The notes: a model not told the origin generated them from the sequence alone. Counted from the first letter of the stretch, positions 46,127 through 58,447 are shown. The stretch: DNA of 60,490 nt from Bacteroidales bacterium (GCA_030524765.1 JAUNGA010000005.1:1-60490); one strand, 5' to 3'. Program-made: numbers and translations.

Positions 46127-48175
46127 ATGGCTAAAGGAACAATCGGGGTAACTACCGAAAACATATTCCCCGTCATCAAAAAATTCTTATACAGCGATCA
46201 CGAGATATTCCTGCGCGAGCTGGTGTCAAATGCCGTCGACGCTACACAGAAACTACGTACTCTCAGCTCGTTTGGCGAGTTCAAAGGCGAGCTCGGCACA
46301 CTCGACGTGCGTGTCAAGGTCGACAAAGATGCAGGCACTCTCACGGTCAGCGACTGCGGCATCGGCATGGACGCCGACGACATTGAGAAATATATCAATC
46401 AGATAGCATTCTCCGGCGCAGAGGAATTTCTCGCCAAATACAAAGATACAGCCAACGCCATCATCGGTCACTTCGGCCTCGGATTCTACTCGGCCTTCAT
46501 GGTTGCCAAGAAAGTCGTAATCAACTCTCTGAGCTACAAAGAAGGCGCCGAGCCCGTACGTTGGGAGTGTGACGGTTCGCCCGAATATTCGATGGAGAAA
46601 GGCGACCGTACCACCCGCGGTACCGACATCATTCTATATATCGATGACGACAGCAAGGAATTCCTTGAGCAGGCACGTATCGACACCCTGCTGCGGAAAT
46701 ACTGCCGGTTCTTGCCCGTCCCCGTTATTTCGGGCAAAGAGCAGGAGTGGAAAGACGGCGCGATGGTTGATACCGACCGCGATAAAGTCATCAACGCCAC
46801 CGAGCCACAGTGGATGAAGAAACCGTCGGAACTCACCGACGACGATTACCGCGCATTCTATCATGAGCTATATCCCGGCCAGGATGATCCCCTTTTCTGG
46901 ATTCACCTCAATGTCGACTATCCGTTCACTCTTACGGGTATCCTCTTCTTCCCGAAGATCAAAAACAATTTCGAGGTGACCAAAAACCGCATTCAGCTCT
47001 ATAGCAATCAGGTCTATGTGACCGATTCTGTCGAGGGAGTGGTACCCGAGTTCATGATGCTGCTTCAGGGTGTGATTGATTCGCCTGACATTCCCCTTAA
47101 CGTGTCACGTTCGTATCTGCAGAGCGACAGCGCCGTCAAGAAAATCTCGACTTACATCACCAAGAAAGTATCGTCGCGACTTGAGGAACTTTTCAAGGCC
47201 GACCGCAAGGAATTTGAGGCAAAATGGCCCGACATCCGCATCTTTATAGAGTATGGCATGCTCACAGACGAGAAATTCTGCGATGCCGCCATGAAATTCA
47301 CCCTGCTTGAGGATACCGACCACAAGTTCTTCACTCTTGATGAGTATAAGACACTCGTTGAGCCATCGCAGACCGACAAGGACGGCGAGATCATATATCT
47401 ATATACCACCGATCCCGTCGCGCAATACAACTATATCAAAGCGGCCAACGACCGCGGATATAACGTGCTGCTCATGGACGGTCAGCTCGACACTCATTTC
47501 GTAGGTCTGCTCGAGCACAAACTCGAGAAAACCCGTCTGGTACGCGTCGACTCGGATGTGGTCGACAAACTCATACGCAAGGAAAACGAGCGTAGTGTCG
47601 ATCTGACACCGACTCAGCGCAATATCCTCACCACCCTCTTCTCGTCGCAGACTCCCAAGGTCGACAAGGCCATGTTTGTTGTATCGTTCGAGGCGCTGGC
47701 TCCCACCGACATGCCTATCGTAATCACTCAGAACGAGTACATGCGCCGTATGAAAGATATGGCAGCCTTGCAGCCAGGTATGAACTTCTACGGCGAGATG
47801 CCCGACAGCTATACATTGGCCGTCAACACCTCTAATCCCCTTGTCGAGCGTCTGCGCGATGAGGCTACTGCCGCCCTTGCCGACAAGATCAAACCTCTCG
47901 AAGATAAGATCGAGGCCGACAATGCCGCTATCGAGGCCTTGCGTCAAGGTGCCAAAGACGGCAAACTCGATGCCGAGGGCGAGCAACGCTCAAACGAACT
48001 CCAGGATGCCGTCGCCAAGTCGCGTGACGAGCAGGAGACAGTAATAAAGACCTATGCCGCATCTCAGCCCGTAGTGCGTCAGCTCATCGATCTGGCCCTG
48101 TTGGGCAACGGTCTGCTGCGCGGTAAAGATCTGAGCGCCTTTATCGACCGATCAGTCAGTCTGATCAGACTCTGA
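46127..48175 (+). CDS. htpG: Molecular chaperone HtpG (Hsp90)
   Basis: 682 aa. The GHKL ATPase domain is intact: ELVSNAVDATQKLR with the ATP-site Asn, DCGIGMDADDI, and the lid GHFGLGFYSAFMVAKK. Middle domain with the catalytic-loop Arg region LNVSRSYLQSD, then the C-terminal dimerisation domain with an unusually charged helix (DKIKPLEDKIEADNAAIEALRQGAKDG). Folds client proteins in an ATP-driven clamp cycle. Follows clpC but has a terminator between, so it is separately transcribed; no clear -7 box is seen in 46078-46126. Confidence 0.95.
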   Translation: MAKGTIGVTTENIFPVIKKFLYSDHEIFLRELVSNAVDATQKLRTLSSFGEFKGELGTLDVRVKVDKDAGTLTVSDCGIGMDADDIEKYINQIAFSGAEEFLAKYKDTANAIIGHFGLGFYSAFMVAKKVVINSLSYKEGAEPVRWECDGSPEYSMEKGDRTTRGTDIILYIDDDSKEFLEQARIDTLLRKYCRFLPVPVISGKEQEWKDGAMVDTDRDKVINATEPQWMKKPSELTDDDYRAFYHELYPGQDDPLFWIHLNVDYPFTLTGILFFPKIKNNFEVTKNRIQLYSNQVYVTDSVEGVVPEFMMLLQGVIDSPDIPLNVSRSYLQSDSAVKKISTYITKKVSSRLEELFKADRKEFEAKWPDIRIFIEYGMLTDEKFCDAAMKFTLLEDTDHKFFTLDEYKTLVEPSQTDKDGEIIYLYTTDPVAQYNYIKAANDRGYNVLLMDGQLDTHFVGLLEHKLEKTRLVRVDSDVVDKLIRKENERSVDLTPTQRNILTTLFSSQTPKVDKAMFVVSFEALAPTDMPIVITQNEYMRRMKDMAALQPGMNFYGEMPDSYTLAVNTSNPLVERLRDEATAALADKIKPLEDKIEADNAAIEALRQGAKDGKLDAEGEQRSNELQDAVAKSRDEQETVIKTYAASQPVVRQLIDLALLGNGLLRGKDLSAFIDRSVSLIRL

Positions 48176-48196
48176 CAATCTGCCTAATCATATAGT

Positions 48197-48225
48197 GCCC
48201 CGGAGAGCAATCTTCGGGGCTTTTT
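48197..48225 (+). terminator. Terminator after htpG
   Basis: 10-bp stem GCCCCGGAGA/TCTTCGGGGC (one G-T pair) capped by a GCAA tetraloop, then TTTTT. Confidence 0.85.
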
Positions 48226-48340
48226 ACTTAACAGACTCAACCGGAGCAAAGGCATGTCTCACGACAATATTACGTCCTGAATTATTATCGAAACGGCTCT
48301 TATGGACGAACCCGATACAAGACCGTTTTGTTAATAAAGC

Positions 48341-48763
48341 ATGAAACACATCTACTCTCTCATATTTATCCTTTTTGCCTGCCTGACATCTTGTCAGGAT
48401 AGTGACAACTACAGATCTCTCGCCGATCCTGTCGCCACATTTGTGAGCCAGTATTGGCCTAACGCTGATATAGAGTCTTATACACATCCGACCTCGGGTT
48501 CGTACATTGTGATTATCAAAAACGGTCCAAAGATTGTTTTCGACAGTAGCATGAGCTGGACCGAGATCGACGGCAACGGCATGCCGCTGCCTCAGGTATT
48601 GCTTTATGATCAGTTGCCGTCGCCACTCTACCGTTATCTTGAGGAGACGGAAAACACCTCATCGGTATTCATGCTCGAGCGTACGCCCCGGCAGTACTCC
48701 GTCACGTTGCTCAATTCATCGCTCACTTACGATATATCGACGGGCGAATTAAAAGGCAACTGA
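48341..48763 (+). CDS. PepSY-like (DUF2874-type) lipoprotein
   Basis: 140 aa. Lipoprotein signal with Cys18 in LTSC. The mature domain has the PepSY-like pattern seen in Bacteroidetes BLIP-like proteins: FVSQYWPNADIESY, then YIVIIKNGPKIVFDSSMSWTEIDGNGMPLP. A single domain instead of the common two. Exact role unknown; relatives are periplasmic and often sit near sensors. The neighbouring histidine kinase is 111 bp downstream on the same strand but has its own promoter. Confidence 0.7.
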   Translation: MKHIYSLIFILFACLTSCQDSDNYRSLADPVATFVSQYWPNADIESYTHPTSGSYIVIIKNGPKIVFDSSMSWTEIDGNGMPLPQVLLYDQLPSPLYRYLEETENTSSVFMLERTPRQYSVTLLNSSLTYDISTGELKGN

Positions 48764-48778
48764 TATTTTTTGCTCAAC

Positions 48779-48868
48779 AAGGTTAGAAAAACATCAAATT
48801 AATTTGTCGCTTAACGATTTTGTATTAATTTTGTGACAGTTTTGTTGCCGTTGGCAACTTCTAACCTT
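48779..48868. repeat. 10-bp inverted repeat enclosing the kinase promoter
   Basis: AAGGTTAGAA at 48779-48788 and its exact reverse complement TTCTAACCTT at 48859-48868 flank the promoter at 48803-48833. The layout resembles invertible promoters of Bacteroidales, but 10 bp is shorter than known sites. Within it, GTTGCC-GTT-GGCAAC (48844-48858) forms a second, hairpin-like repeat in the leader. Confidence 0.5.
48803..48833 (+). promoter_or_regulatory. Promoter of the histidine kinase gene
   Basis: TTTG at 48803-48806 and TAATTTTG at 48826-48833, 19 bp apart, fit the Bacteroidetes promoter. The start codon is at 48875. Confidence 0.6.
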
Positions 48869-48874
48869 ATTTAG

Positions 48875-50998
48875 ATGAAATTATTCAAACTGATGTTGCT
48901 GTCGGGCATTGTCCTGCTCAGCAACCTTAACATATCTGCTATGCCCCGGCAAGGCGAGGGGTTGCGCATCATGCGCACTCTCGAAGGTCGGCTGGCAGAA
49001 GCCACAACACCAAAAGACAGCATATTGCTGCTTGAGAATATTTTCGATCTCTCGCAGAGCTACCGCACAACAGCCAGCGATTCATTGGCCGAACTTACTT
49101 ATCACGTGGCACGACGGGCCGGCGACGATGCCACAGCACTCGACATGCTGCGCCAGCGGGCAAATTATTATTCGCGCTACGATTCTGTTCTCAATTCATT
49201 GCGCGGGTTGGCACTTGAATTACCCGAGTCAGACGACCGTTCTGCTACCGTGACGTTTATTGATATAATGCTCAACTCATACTATGCCCGCAATCTCGAC
49301 GAACCCGAGCGCAGTCAGCGTCTGCACGATGAGCTTGAACGCATCACGGTCAATCCGCCCGAAGACATCTATGACCGTATCACCCTGCTTCACTCGATAT
49401 GTGTCAATATTTCACACTCGGTAAAGGGCGAACTGCTCATACGCTATATCGAGAAGCTTGGCGAATTGATTGACCGTCTGCCCGCAGATAATCTTGCGTT
49501 GTCAAACACGTTTTATGTGCAGAGCGCGATAATATATACCGAGGCCGGTCTGTCTGAAAAAGCCATAGCCGCCGACCATCGGCTGCTCGACATAATGGAT
49601 TCGCTCGAGCAACACTATTCCCGCATCGGACGTCCGTATCGCGATTACGATGCAAACCGGTATATCGCCTATACCCGCCTTCTCTCAAACTGGGAGAATC
49701 TGCCTCAGGATTCGGTGCAGAGCTACTACGACAATGCCATGACTTACCTGTCGCGCAGCAGCCGTGCGACAGTCAGCAACAGCATATCGCCCAGACCGCA
49801 GATATATTATGCTATGGCAACGCAGGATTATTCCAAGGCTATGCCGCTGATCAAAGGCTGCATCGACTATCCGGCCAACAAACCCTACAAACGCAAACTG
49901 CTGAAGTATCTCATAGAATGTGCCGATGCTCTCGGCGACAAAGAGACAGTGCTTAAGGCGTCTCAGGAATATATCGCCATGCTCGAGCTTCTGATCGACA
50001 GACGCATCGAGGACAGCTATAAAGAGATTCAGATCATCTATGATGTCTATGACATGAAGAAACAGATGGCACAGCTCGAGGCCGAGCACAATTCAAGCAG
50101 GTTCAACAATCAGCGTTTGATCATCATCATTTCGGTCTGCTCTATTTTACTGCTTGCCGGTCTGCTGATCATATCGATGCGTCTTTATCGCAAAGCACGT
50201 AAACTGACTACGACTCTGGTCGATTCAAACAAGGCTCTTGCGCTCGAGAGTGCCAACCTGCGCCAGTCGCAGGCCGAGCTCACCAAGGCACGCGATCAGG
50301 CCCAGCGCACCAACGATTTCAAGACAAATTTCATAAAGAATATGAGCCGTGAGGTGTCGATTCCATTGAAGGCGGTGACAGAATACACCCACCTCATTGT
50401 CGACTGCTCCGAATCCGAGGGAAAACCATATCTTGAGCGTTATGCCGAGCTCGTCGAGCTCAACTGCGGCCTGCTCAACTCGATTGTCAACGATGTGCTG
50501 CATCTCAGCGAGATCGACAGCGACACCGTTTCGCTCAACAGCAGCCTGTTTGACCTCTACAAGACGGCATCGCTAAGCGTCGACACTATCGCGCGACGCA
50601 TCGGCAATGGTGTCGACGTCAGCTTTGACACCGCATCGCCACGTCTGCAGATCTACAGCGATCAGCGGCGTGTGCAGCAGATTATAAACAATTTGCTCAA
50701 CAATGCGGCTAAATTTACAACAAACGGTAAAATTACACTGTCATATGACCTGTCAAATGACCGACGTATGGTCGTTATATCGGTTTCAGACACAGGTATC
50801 GGCATTCCCGCCGATCAGGCCGAACGCATCTTCGACCGATTTGTCAAGCTCGACAAGGAGGCACAAGGAGTCGGCCTCGGACTGACAATATCGCGTATGC
50901 TCGCCCGACTGCTTGGCGGCGATCTGACACTTGATACAACCTACAAGCACGGCGCGCGATTTGTGCTGACATTGCCCTACAAGGATGGCCGGTCTTAG
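48875..50998 (+). CDS. Hybrid-type sensor histidine kinase lacking the phospho-acceptor His
   Basis: 707 aa. Signal peptide (about 1-22), a helical TPR-like periplasmic region (about 30-400), one membrane helix (about 414-434), a coiled coil, a HisKA-like dimerisation segment and a HATPase_c domain. The ATP site is intact: N-box NLLNNAAKF (606-614), G1 DTGIGIP, F-box FDRF, G2 GVGLGLTISR. But the H-box reads NMSREVSIPL (489-498), with Arg492 where NMSHEIRTPL has its phosphorylated His. No receiver domain or response regulator is nearby. It may act as a phosphatase, pseudokinase or partner of another kinase. The last 4 bp overlap the convergent DUF5686 gene. Confidence 0.85.
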   Translation: MKLFKLMLLSGIVLLSNLNISAMPRQGEGLRIMRTLEGRLAEATTPKDSILLLENIFDLSQSYRTTASDSLAELTYHVARRAGDDATALDMLRQRANYYSRYDSVLNSLRGLALELPESDDRSATVTFIDIMLNSYYARNLDEPERSQRLHDELERITVNPPEDIYDRITLLHSICVNISHSVKGELLIRYIEKLGELIDRLPADNLALSNTFYVQSAIIYTEAGLSEKAIAADHRLLDIMDSLEQHYSRIGRPYRDYDANRYIAYTRLLSNWENLPQDSVQSYYDNAMTYLSRSSRATVSNSISPRPQIYYAMATQDYSKAMPLIKGCIDYPANKPYKRKLLKYLIECADALGDKETVLKASQEYIAMLELLIDRRIEDSYKEIQIIYDVYDMKKQMAQLEAEHNSSRFNNQRLIIIISVCSILLLAGLLIISMRLYRKARKLTTTLVDSNKALALESANLRQSQAELTKARDQAQRTNDFKTNFIKNMSREVSIPLKAVTEYTHLIVDCSESEGKPYLERYAELVELNCGLLNSIVNDVLHLSEIDSDTVSLNSSLFDLYKTASLSVDTIARRIGNGVDVSFDTASPRLQIYSDQRRVQQIINNLLNNAAKFTTNGKITLSYDLSNDRRMVVISVSDTGIGIPADQAERIFDRFVKLDKEAQGVGLGLTISRMLARLLGGDLTLDTTYKHGARFVLTLPYKDGRS

Positions 50999-53553
50999 AA
51001 TGTGACGTGTACAGCGATGCGCACACCGCTGCGGTCGATTTCATAAGGCACGTCGCGGTAGTTGAGACGCCATACATAGTCGACGCGCAAAACCTTGAAA
51101 ATATTCTCGATACCTACCGAAGCTTCCATGTAAGGGCCGTGATTGAGTTTTACGATACCGGCGCCTTCCGGGAACTGCAGCAACTCCGGATTGTCGGCCG
51201 GATTACAGCGGTCTGACAAATGTCCCCAATACCCTCTGAATCCGAATACCTCTCGCAACTTGAGCTTTTTGATCAGAGGCACGTAATTGAGTATCGCTCC
51301 GTTGGCCCAGTATGTAAGATCAAACGACGCATACGACGAGTTGACAAACTCCATCGGATTCATCAGCGCAAAAGACCGCGGCTGTATGATATAAGACAGA
51401 TTGGCGTTGGGTATCAGTAGATTGAGGTAGGACGAACGGCTCCAGACATGTCCGCCGCCGACATAAACATCGAGATAACCGAATGCCGACATCCAGAATC
51501 GTTTCTGGATATCTATTTCGGTCTTGTTGACCTCGTATTTCGAGCCGAGGAACCCACGGGGCGCGAAGGTGTGCATGAGTGTTATGGCCGGTGCATCGAG
51601 ATTGACCGGTATGCGGTGTGTGCGGCCTTGAAAGAATTTTTCGCCGGGAGCATAGCGCAGCGAGACCTCGAGGGTGTTCTCTGTGAATCGGGCTATGCGG
51701 TTGCCGTATCCGTCGACAAACGGCATGTAACGCGAGGCCTCCTGACAATCATTCGCAACGGCCGCCGTGACTGTGAAATTTGAGCGGGTCTCGAAAATGA
51801 ATTCAAGTTTGTTGAGCCGTTGATATGTGATGCGGTCATCGCTTTCGCGCTTGAGCGACAGCACGATATTGTCGGGCGAGGTGAAAAGATAGTGCTGTCC
51901 CGGGCGGTCGATGTCGTAAGACGAAGTCAGTCGCACCGATTGTACCGGAAATTCGCGGGAATGATAATCTTTGTCGATAAACGAATATTCGAGCTCGGCC
52001 TTATATTTCCATCGATGATCCTTGAATCCGTATGCGGCAAATCCCCTTGCAAACCATCGGCGCGACAGTTCGGCCGTGGTCATGCCGCCGAATCTTAGAC
52101 GGGTTCCTTCGACCGAATTGAAACTCATCATGGCATTGACCGGTCCGATGTCGAATTTGCTTGGGCTGCCCGTCGCCACATAGCTCGAAAATAGTATCTT
52201 GAGCACCTTTTCAGACCAATAATACAGCGGCACCTTGCGCAGGCGTGCCATCAGCTCGCCCACCCTGCTCTCGCCTTTGGGCATTGCGGTGAGCCGTACA
52301 TGTTGCCAGAATTCCTCGTCGCGCTCCCTGGCGCCGGGTTCTACGGCCACATTGCCGTCACCGCTGAAGACCGAGTCTGATATCGCCTCAAACGAGTGAT
52401 TGTCATATGCGCTGTTACGTCGCATATACAGCCCGTTTGATTTGCCCAGCACGCTCATTTCGACTGTGAGATCATCGAGCACCTTGAGTCTTGAACCATC
52501 GGCCGAACGTTCAAATGACTGTGAAATATAGAGGTTGTCTACAAAATTGAGATTGATCTCGCGTGGCAGATGCATCTCGACTTTTCGTATGAACATTGTC
52601 GAATCGCCTTCCGGTACATAGACATGTCCCATGAATCCGAATGCGGCATGATTGCGGGGGTAAAACGACAGTACGATACATCGCTCGTCGCCGACCGTCA
52701 CAGTATCGGTCAGATAGAATTTATAAAAATCCGGAGCGATTGGCGACAGAGGACTTACAAACCTGTTCTGCAACAGATTGATGTCTGATTGATATAGATC
52801 GATCTCGCGCATTACATCCTCGATAAGGGTGCGCATCGACGCCTGGTCGATAATTTCGTCGATGCCTTGCGACCGTTCGCCACTGACTATCTCCTTGTAA
52901 GCTGACGGCGACCTACGCCGGCTGACGCGCGACGACTTCTCTTTTACCATAAGGCCGAGCACCGGTTTGCCCGATATGTCTGACGTGTCGACGTGCTCTA
53001 TCAGAAACGGAAAACGCGACAGCATGTTGCGCTTTTCTTCTGCCGTGAAATTGTTTATGCCGAGTGATATGCGTTCATATTTGTCATAGGCGTAATATGG
53101 ATTTCGCTCAGGATCGGTCAGCGGTCCGCTCTCCTTGAGTCGGCGGGCAAATTCCACAGCCGGATTGTTTTTCTTTGAATATTTGCTCCTGTGCACTACC
53201 ACCTCGTTGAGCTCGGTGGTCGACGGTGACAGATACACGGCATAGGTATTGAGCTGTCCGCGATGTATCGGCAACAGTTTTTTTTCATATCCCACGCATG
53301 TGATCTGCAGTGCGCGGGCGCGGTCGGGCACTGCCATCTCGAAAATACCGTTTTTGTCGGTAACCGATGCCGTTTTTGCATCGGAAACGACAACCGAGGC
53401 ATATGGCAACGGCTCGTCAGTGACAGAATCACGCACGATGCCGCGCACAAAATAAGTGTCGGCTCGGCCGGCAAAAAAAGTCATCATGACAAAAATGACA
53501 AGAAACACATGCCTCAAGTCAGACTGTATATGTATATTTGTGCAATATTTCAA
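50995..53553 (-). CDS. DUF5686/carboxypeptidase-regulatory-like outer-membrane protein
   Basis: 852 aa as read from 53553. The signal peptide is better formed if translation begins at the TTG at 53517 (RHVFLVIFVMMTFFAGRAD). A carboxypeptidase-D-like regulatory domain (about 36-110: VRGIVRDSVTDEPLPYASVVV) is followed by DUF5686, a long region predicted as beta-rich with a barrel-like C-terminal half. Common in Bacteroidetes and of unknown function; resembles TonB-linked proteins but has no TonB box or plug. Start codon lies 10 bp from the divergent CYTH gene. Confidence 0.8.
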   Translation of the reverse strand: MKYCTNIHIQSDLRHVFLVIFVMMTFFAGRADTYFVRGIVRDSVTDEPLPYASVVVSDAKTASVTDKNGIFEMAVPDRARALQITCVGYEKKLLPIHRGQLNTYAVYLSPSTTELNEVVVHRSKYSKKNNPAVEFARRLKESGPLTDPERNPYYAYDKYERISLGINNFTAEEKRNMLSRFPFLIEHVDTSDISGKPVLGLMVKEKSSRVSRRRSPSAYKEIVSGERSQGIDEIIDQASMRTLIEDVMREIDLYQSDINLLQNRFVSPLSPIAPDFYKFYLTDTVTVGDERCIVLSFYPRNHAAFGFMGHVYVPEGDSTMFIRKVEMHLPREINLNFVDNLYISQSFERSADGSRLKVLDDLTVEMSVLGKSNGLYMRRNSAYDNHSFEAISDSVFSGDGNVAVEPGARERDEEFWQHVRLTAMPKGESRVGELMARLRKVPLYYWSEKVLKILFSSYVATGSPSKFDIGPVNAMMSFNSVEGTRLRFGGMTTAELSRRWFARGFAAYGFKDHRWKYKAELEYSFIDKDYHSREFPVQSVRLTSSYDIDRPGQHYLFTSPDNIVLSLKRESDDRITYQRLNKLEFIFETRSNFTVTAAVANDCQEASRYMPFVDGYGNRIARFTENTLEVSLRYAPGEKFFQGRTHRIPVNLDAPAITLMHTFAPRGFLGSKYEVNKTEIDIQKRFWMSAFGYLDVYVGGGHVWSRSSYLNLLIPNANLSYIIQPRSFALMNPMEFVNSSYASFDLTYWANGAILNYVPLIKKLKLREVFGFRGYWGHLSDRCNPADNPELLQFPEGAGIVKLNHGPYMEASVGIENIFKVLRVDYVWRLNYRDVPYEIDRSGVRIAVHVTF
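53533..53540 (+). promoter_or_regulatory. -7 promoter box of the CYTH gene
   Basis: TATATTTG, 23 bp before the ATG at 53564. It lies inside the 5' end of the divergent DUF5686 reading frame. Confidence 0.45.
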
Positions 53554-53563
53554 AGTCGATAGT

Positions 53564-54019
53564 ATGGCAAAAGAAATTGAACGTAAATTTTTGGTGACAT
53601 CCGACGCCTATCGCACACTGAGTGTATCGGCCTGCGAGATACGTCAGGGCTACCTGTCACGCAATCCCGACGCGACCGTGCGCGTGCGGCTCATGGGCGA
53701 TCGAGGATTCCTGACCGTAAAATCGCGCAACAGAGGCATATCACGCGACGAATGGGAGTACGAGATCCCGGCCCGTGATGCCGTCGAGATGCTTGACCGT
53801 CTTTGCGATGGACCGGTCCTTGCGAAGACCCGCTATATTGTGCCGGCCGAGTCGGGCGATTGGGAGATCGACGAGTTTCACGGTCGGCTCGAGGGTCTTG
53901 TCCTGGCCGAAATCGAATTGCCCGCGGCCGACATCCCGGTCATTATACCTGATTATATCGGGCGCGAGGTGTCGGGCGATCCGCAGTACTATAATTCTAA
54001 TCTCGCAGCTCAAGCCTGA
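53564..54019 (+). CDS. CYTH domain protein (putative inorganic triphosphatase)
   Basis: 151 aa from the ATG at 53564 (MAKEIERKFLV), where the signature EIERKF begins; upstream in-frame codons overlap the divergent gene. The tunnel-fold CYTH domain fills the whole protein, with RQGYLS, TVRVRLMGDRGFLTVKSRN and late acidic residues (EIDEFHGRLEGLVLAEIEL) that bind metal. Bacterial CYTH proteins hydrolyse tripolyphosphate or related phosphates. Its last 23 bp overlap the convergent rlmD gene. Confidence 0.88.
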   Translation: MAKEIERKFLVTSDAYRTLSVSACEIRQGYLSRNPDATVRVRLMGDRGFLTVKSRNRGISRDEWEYEIPARDAVEMLDRLCDGPVLAKTRYIVPAESGDWEIDEFHGRLEGLVLAEIELPAADIPVIIPDYIGREVSGDPQYYNSNLAAQA

Positions 54020-55409
54020 CCACGTTTTCTACGTGGTGGGTGTGCGGGAACATATCGACCGGCTGCACGGCAGTCACCTTGTATTTTTGATCAAGAAGCG
54101 CGAGGTCGCGCGCCTGTGTGGCCGGATTGCAGCTGACATATACCAGCCGGCGGGGCGACGCGTTGAGTATTACCTGCACCACATCGGCATGCATGCCCGC
54201 GCGGGGCGGATCGACGATCATCACGTCGGGGCGTCCATGCGAGGCAATAAAATCATCGGTAAGCACATCCTTCATGTCGCCGGCATAAAACTCGGTGTTT
54301 TCGATGCCGTTGACAGCCGAGTTGACCTTCGCGTCGGCTATTGCCTCGGGCACATACTCGATACCGATGACATGGCGTGCCTGTCGACTGACAAAATTGG
54401 CGATTGTACCCGTACCGGTATATAGGTCATACACAAGCTCGTCGCCGGTCAGCCCGGCAAATTCACGTGCTACTTTATATAATTCATAAGCCTGACGCGA
54501 GTTTGTCTGATAGAATGATTTCGGGCCGACGCGGAAACGCAGCCCCTCCATCTCCTCTTCGATATAATCTCGTCCGCTATGAGTGATGATTTCCTGATCG
54601 GTGATGGTATCGTTGGCCTTGAGATTGACAACATAGAGCAACGAAGTGATTTCGGGGAACTCGGCTCGTACTGCATCAAGCAACTCTTTGATCTGGCCGG
54701 GATTATCCTCGCCAAAACTCATCACAGCCATAATCTCGCCGGTCGATGCCATACGCACCATCAGGGTGCGCAGCAGTCCGTGCTGTTCGCGCAGATCGTA
54801 AAACGTCATGCCGTGGCTACGGCCGTAATCTTTGATAAAAAGTCGCAGACGGTTTGAAAAATCGTCCTGCAGATAACAGCGATCGATGTCGAGCACCTTG
54901 TCAAAAGCCCCCGGGATGTGGAATCCTGCACCGTCGCGGTCATCGAACACCTCGCCCGAAGCCATCTGTTCGTGGGTCAGCCAGCGACGGTTCGAAAAAG
55001 TATATTCCATCTTGTTGCGGTAGCCCCAGATGTCGGCCGAACCTTTGATAGGCGAAATTTCGGGCAGCCCGACTTTGGCGATACGTTTGAGGGCGTCGGT
55101 CACCTGACGTTGCTTGCATTGCAGCTGCACATCATAGGGCAGATGCTGCCAACGGCATCCGCCGCACACGCCGAAGTGTGAGCAGCGGGGCTCGACTCTC
55201 ACATCGCCCGGTCTGACGATACGCTCGATGCGACCCTCGGCATATGATTTGCGTTTCTTGGTGACGCGGATATCGACCACGTCGCCGGGCGCGCCATAAG
55301 GCACAAACACCACCATCTCGTCGACACGGGCCAGCGCATTGCCCTCGGCGGCGACATCGGTGATAGTGACTCCCTCGAGCAAGGGATATGGTTTGCGTTT
55401 TCTTGACAC
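53997..55409 (-). CDS. rlmD: 23S rRNA (uracil-5-)-methyltransferase RlmD
   Basis: 470 aa from a GTG at 55409 (MSRKRKPYPLLEGVTITDVAAEG), chosen because the -7 box at 55453-55446 lies inside the longer frame and the family begins here. N-terminal TRAM domain, an iron-sulphur cysteine cluster (CSHFGVCGGCRWQ), SAM-binding DLYTGTGTIANF and the catalytic SCNPATQARD with its nucleophilic Cys. Methylates a U of 23S rRNA (U1939 in E. coli numbering); the RlmD/RlmCD subtype is not certain. Confidence 0.92.
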   Translation of the reverse strand: MSRKRKPYPLLEGVTITDVAAEGNALARVDEMVVFVPYGAPGDVVDIRVTKKRKSYAEGRIERIVRPGDVRVEPRCSHFGVCGGCRWQHLPYDVQLQCKQRQVTDALKRIAKVGLPEISPIKGSADIWGYRNKMEYTFSNRRWLTHEQMASGEVFDDRDGAGFHIPGAFDKVLDIDRCYLQDDFSNRLRLFIKDYGRSHGMTFYDLREQHGLLRTLMVRMASTGEIMAVMSFGEDNPGQIKELLDAVRAEFPEITSLLYVVNLKANDTITDQEIITHSGRDYIEEEMEGLRFRVGPKSFYQTNSRQAYELYKVAREFAGLTGDELVYDLYTGTGTIANFVSRQARHVIGIEYVPEAIADAKVNSAVNGIENTEFYAGDMKDVLTDDFIASHGRPDVMIVDPPRAGMHADVVQVILNASPRRLVYVSCNPATQARDLALLDQKYKVTAVQPVDMFPHTHHVENVVRLELRD

Positions 55410-55445
55410 TTTCGTAAACTTTATGATCTTGTTTGATAATTTGTG

Positions 55446-55453
55446 CAAATTTA
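55446..55453 (-). promoter_or_regulatory. -7 promoter box of rlmD
   Basis: TAAATTTG on the minus strand, 36 bp upstream of the GTG start. It argues against starting at the ATG of the longer frame (55517). Confidence 0.5.
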
Positions 55454-55533
55454 CAAAACTTTTGGCCACGGCCGAAACTTTCGGTAAAAGCAACCAATTT
55501 TTGCGATTATTACGCAAATTTTTCCTCTCTAAA

Positions 55534-55565
55534 TTGGCAAATGTAAAGTCAATTTAGTAAATTTG
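55534..55565 (+). promoter_or_regulatory. Promoter of ppdK
   Basis: TTG at 55534-55536 and TAAATTTG at 55558-55565, 21 bp apart. Leaves a leader of about 78 nt before the ATG at 55650. Confidence 0.6.
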
Positions 55566-55649
55566 CACCGCCGTGGGGCATGCAGGTACGCATCCCCTGC
55601 GGCAGACACATTTTTAAACTGAACACTCAAATATATTTTATTACCATTT

Positions 55650-58364
<2,715 letters not shown>

Positions 58365-58401
58365 TTCGATATAGTCTCTATCCGATAGACAATCAATAAT
58401 T

Positions 58402-58447
58402 TAGGCTGTAATGCTTCTGAAATCAGGACATTACAGCCTAATTTTTT
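58402..58447 (+). terminator. Terminator after ppdK
   Basis: Perfect 12-bp stem TAGGCTGTAATG/CATTACAGCCTA followed by ATTTTTTT. It marks the end of native sequence before the recombinase region. Confidence 0.9.
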
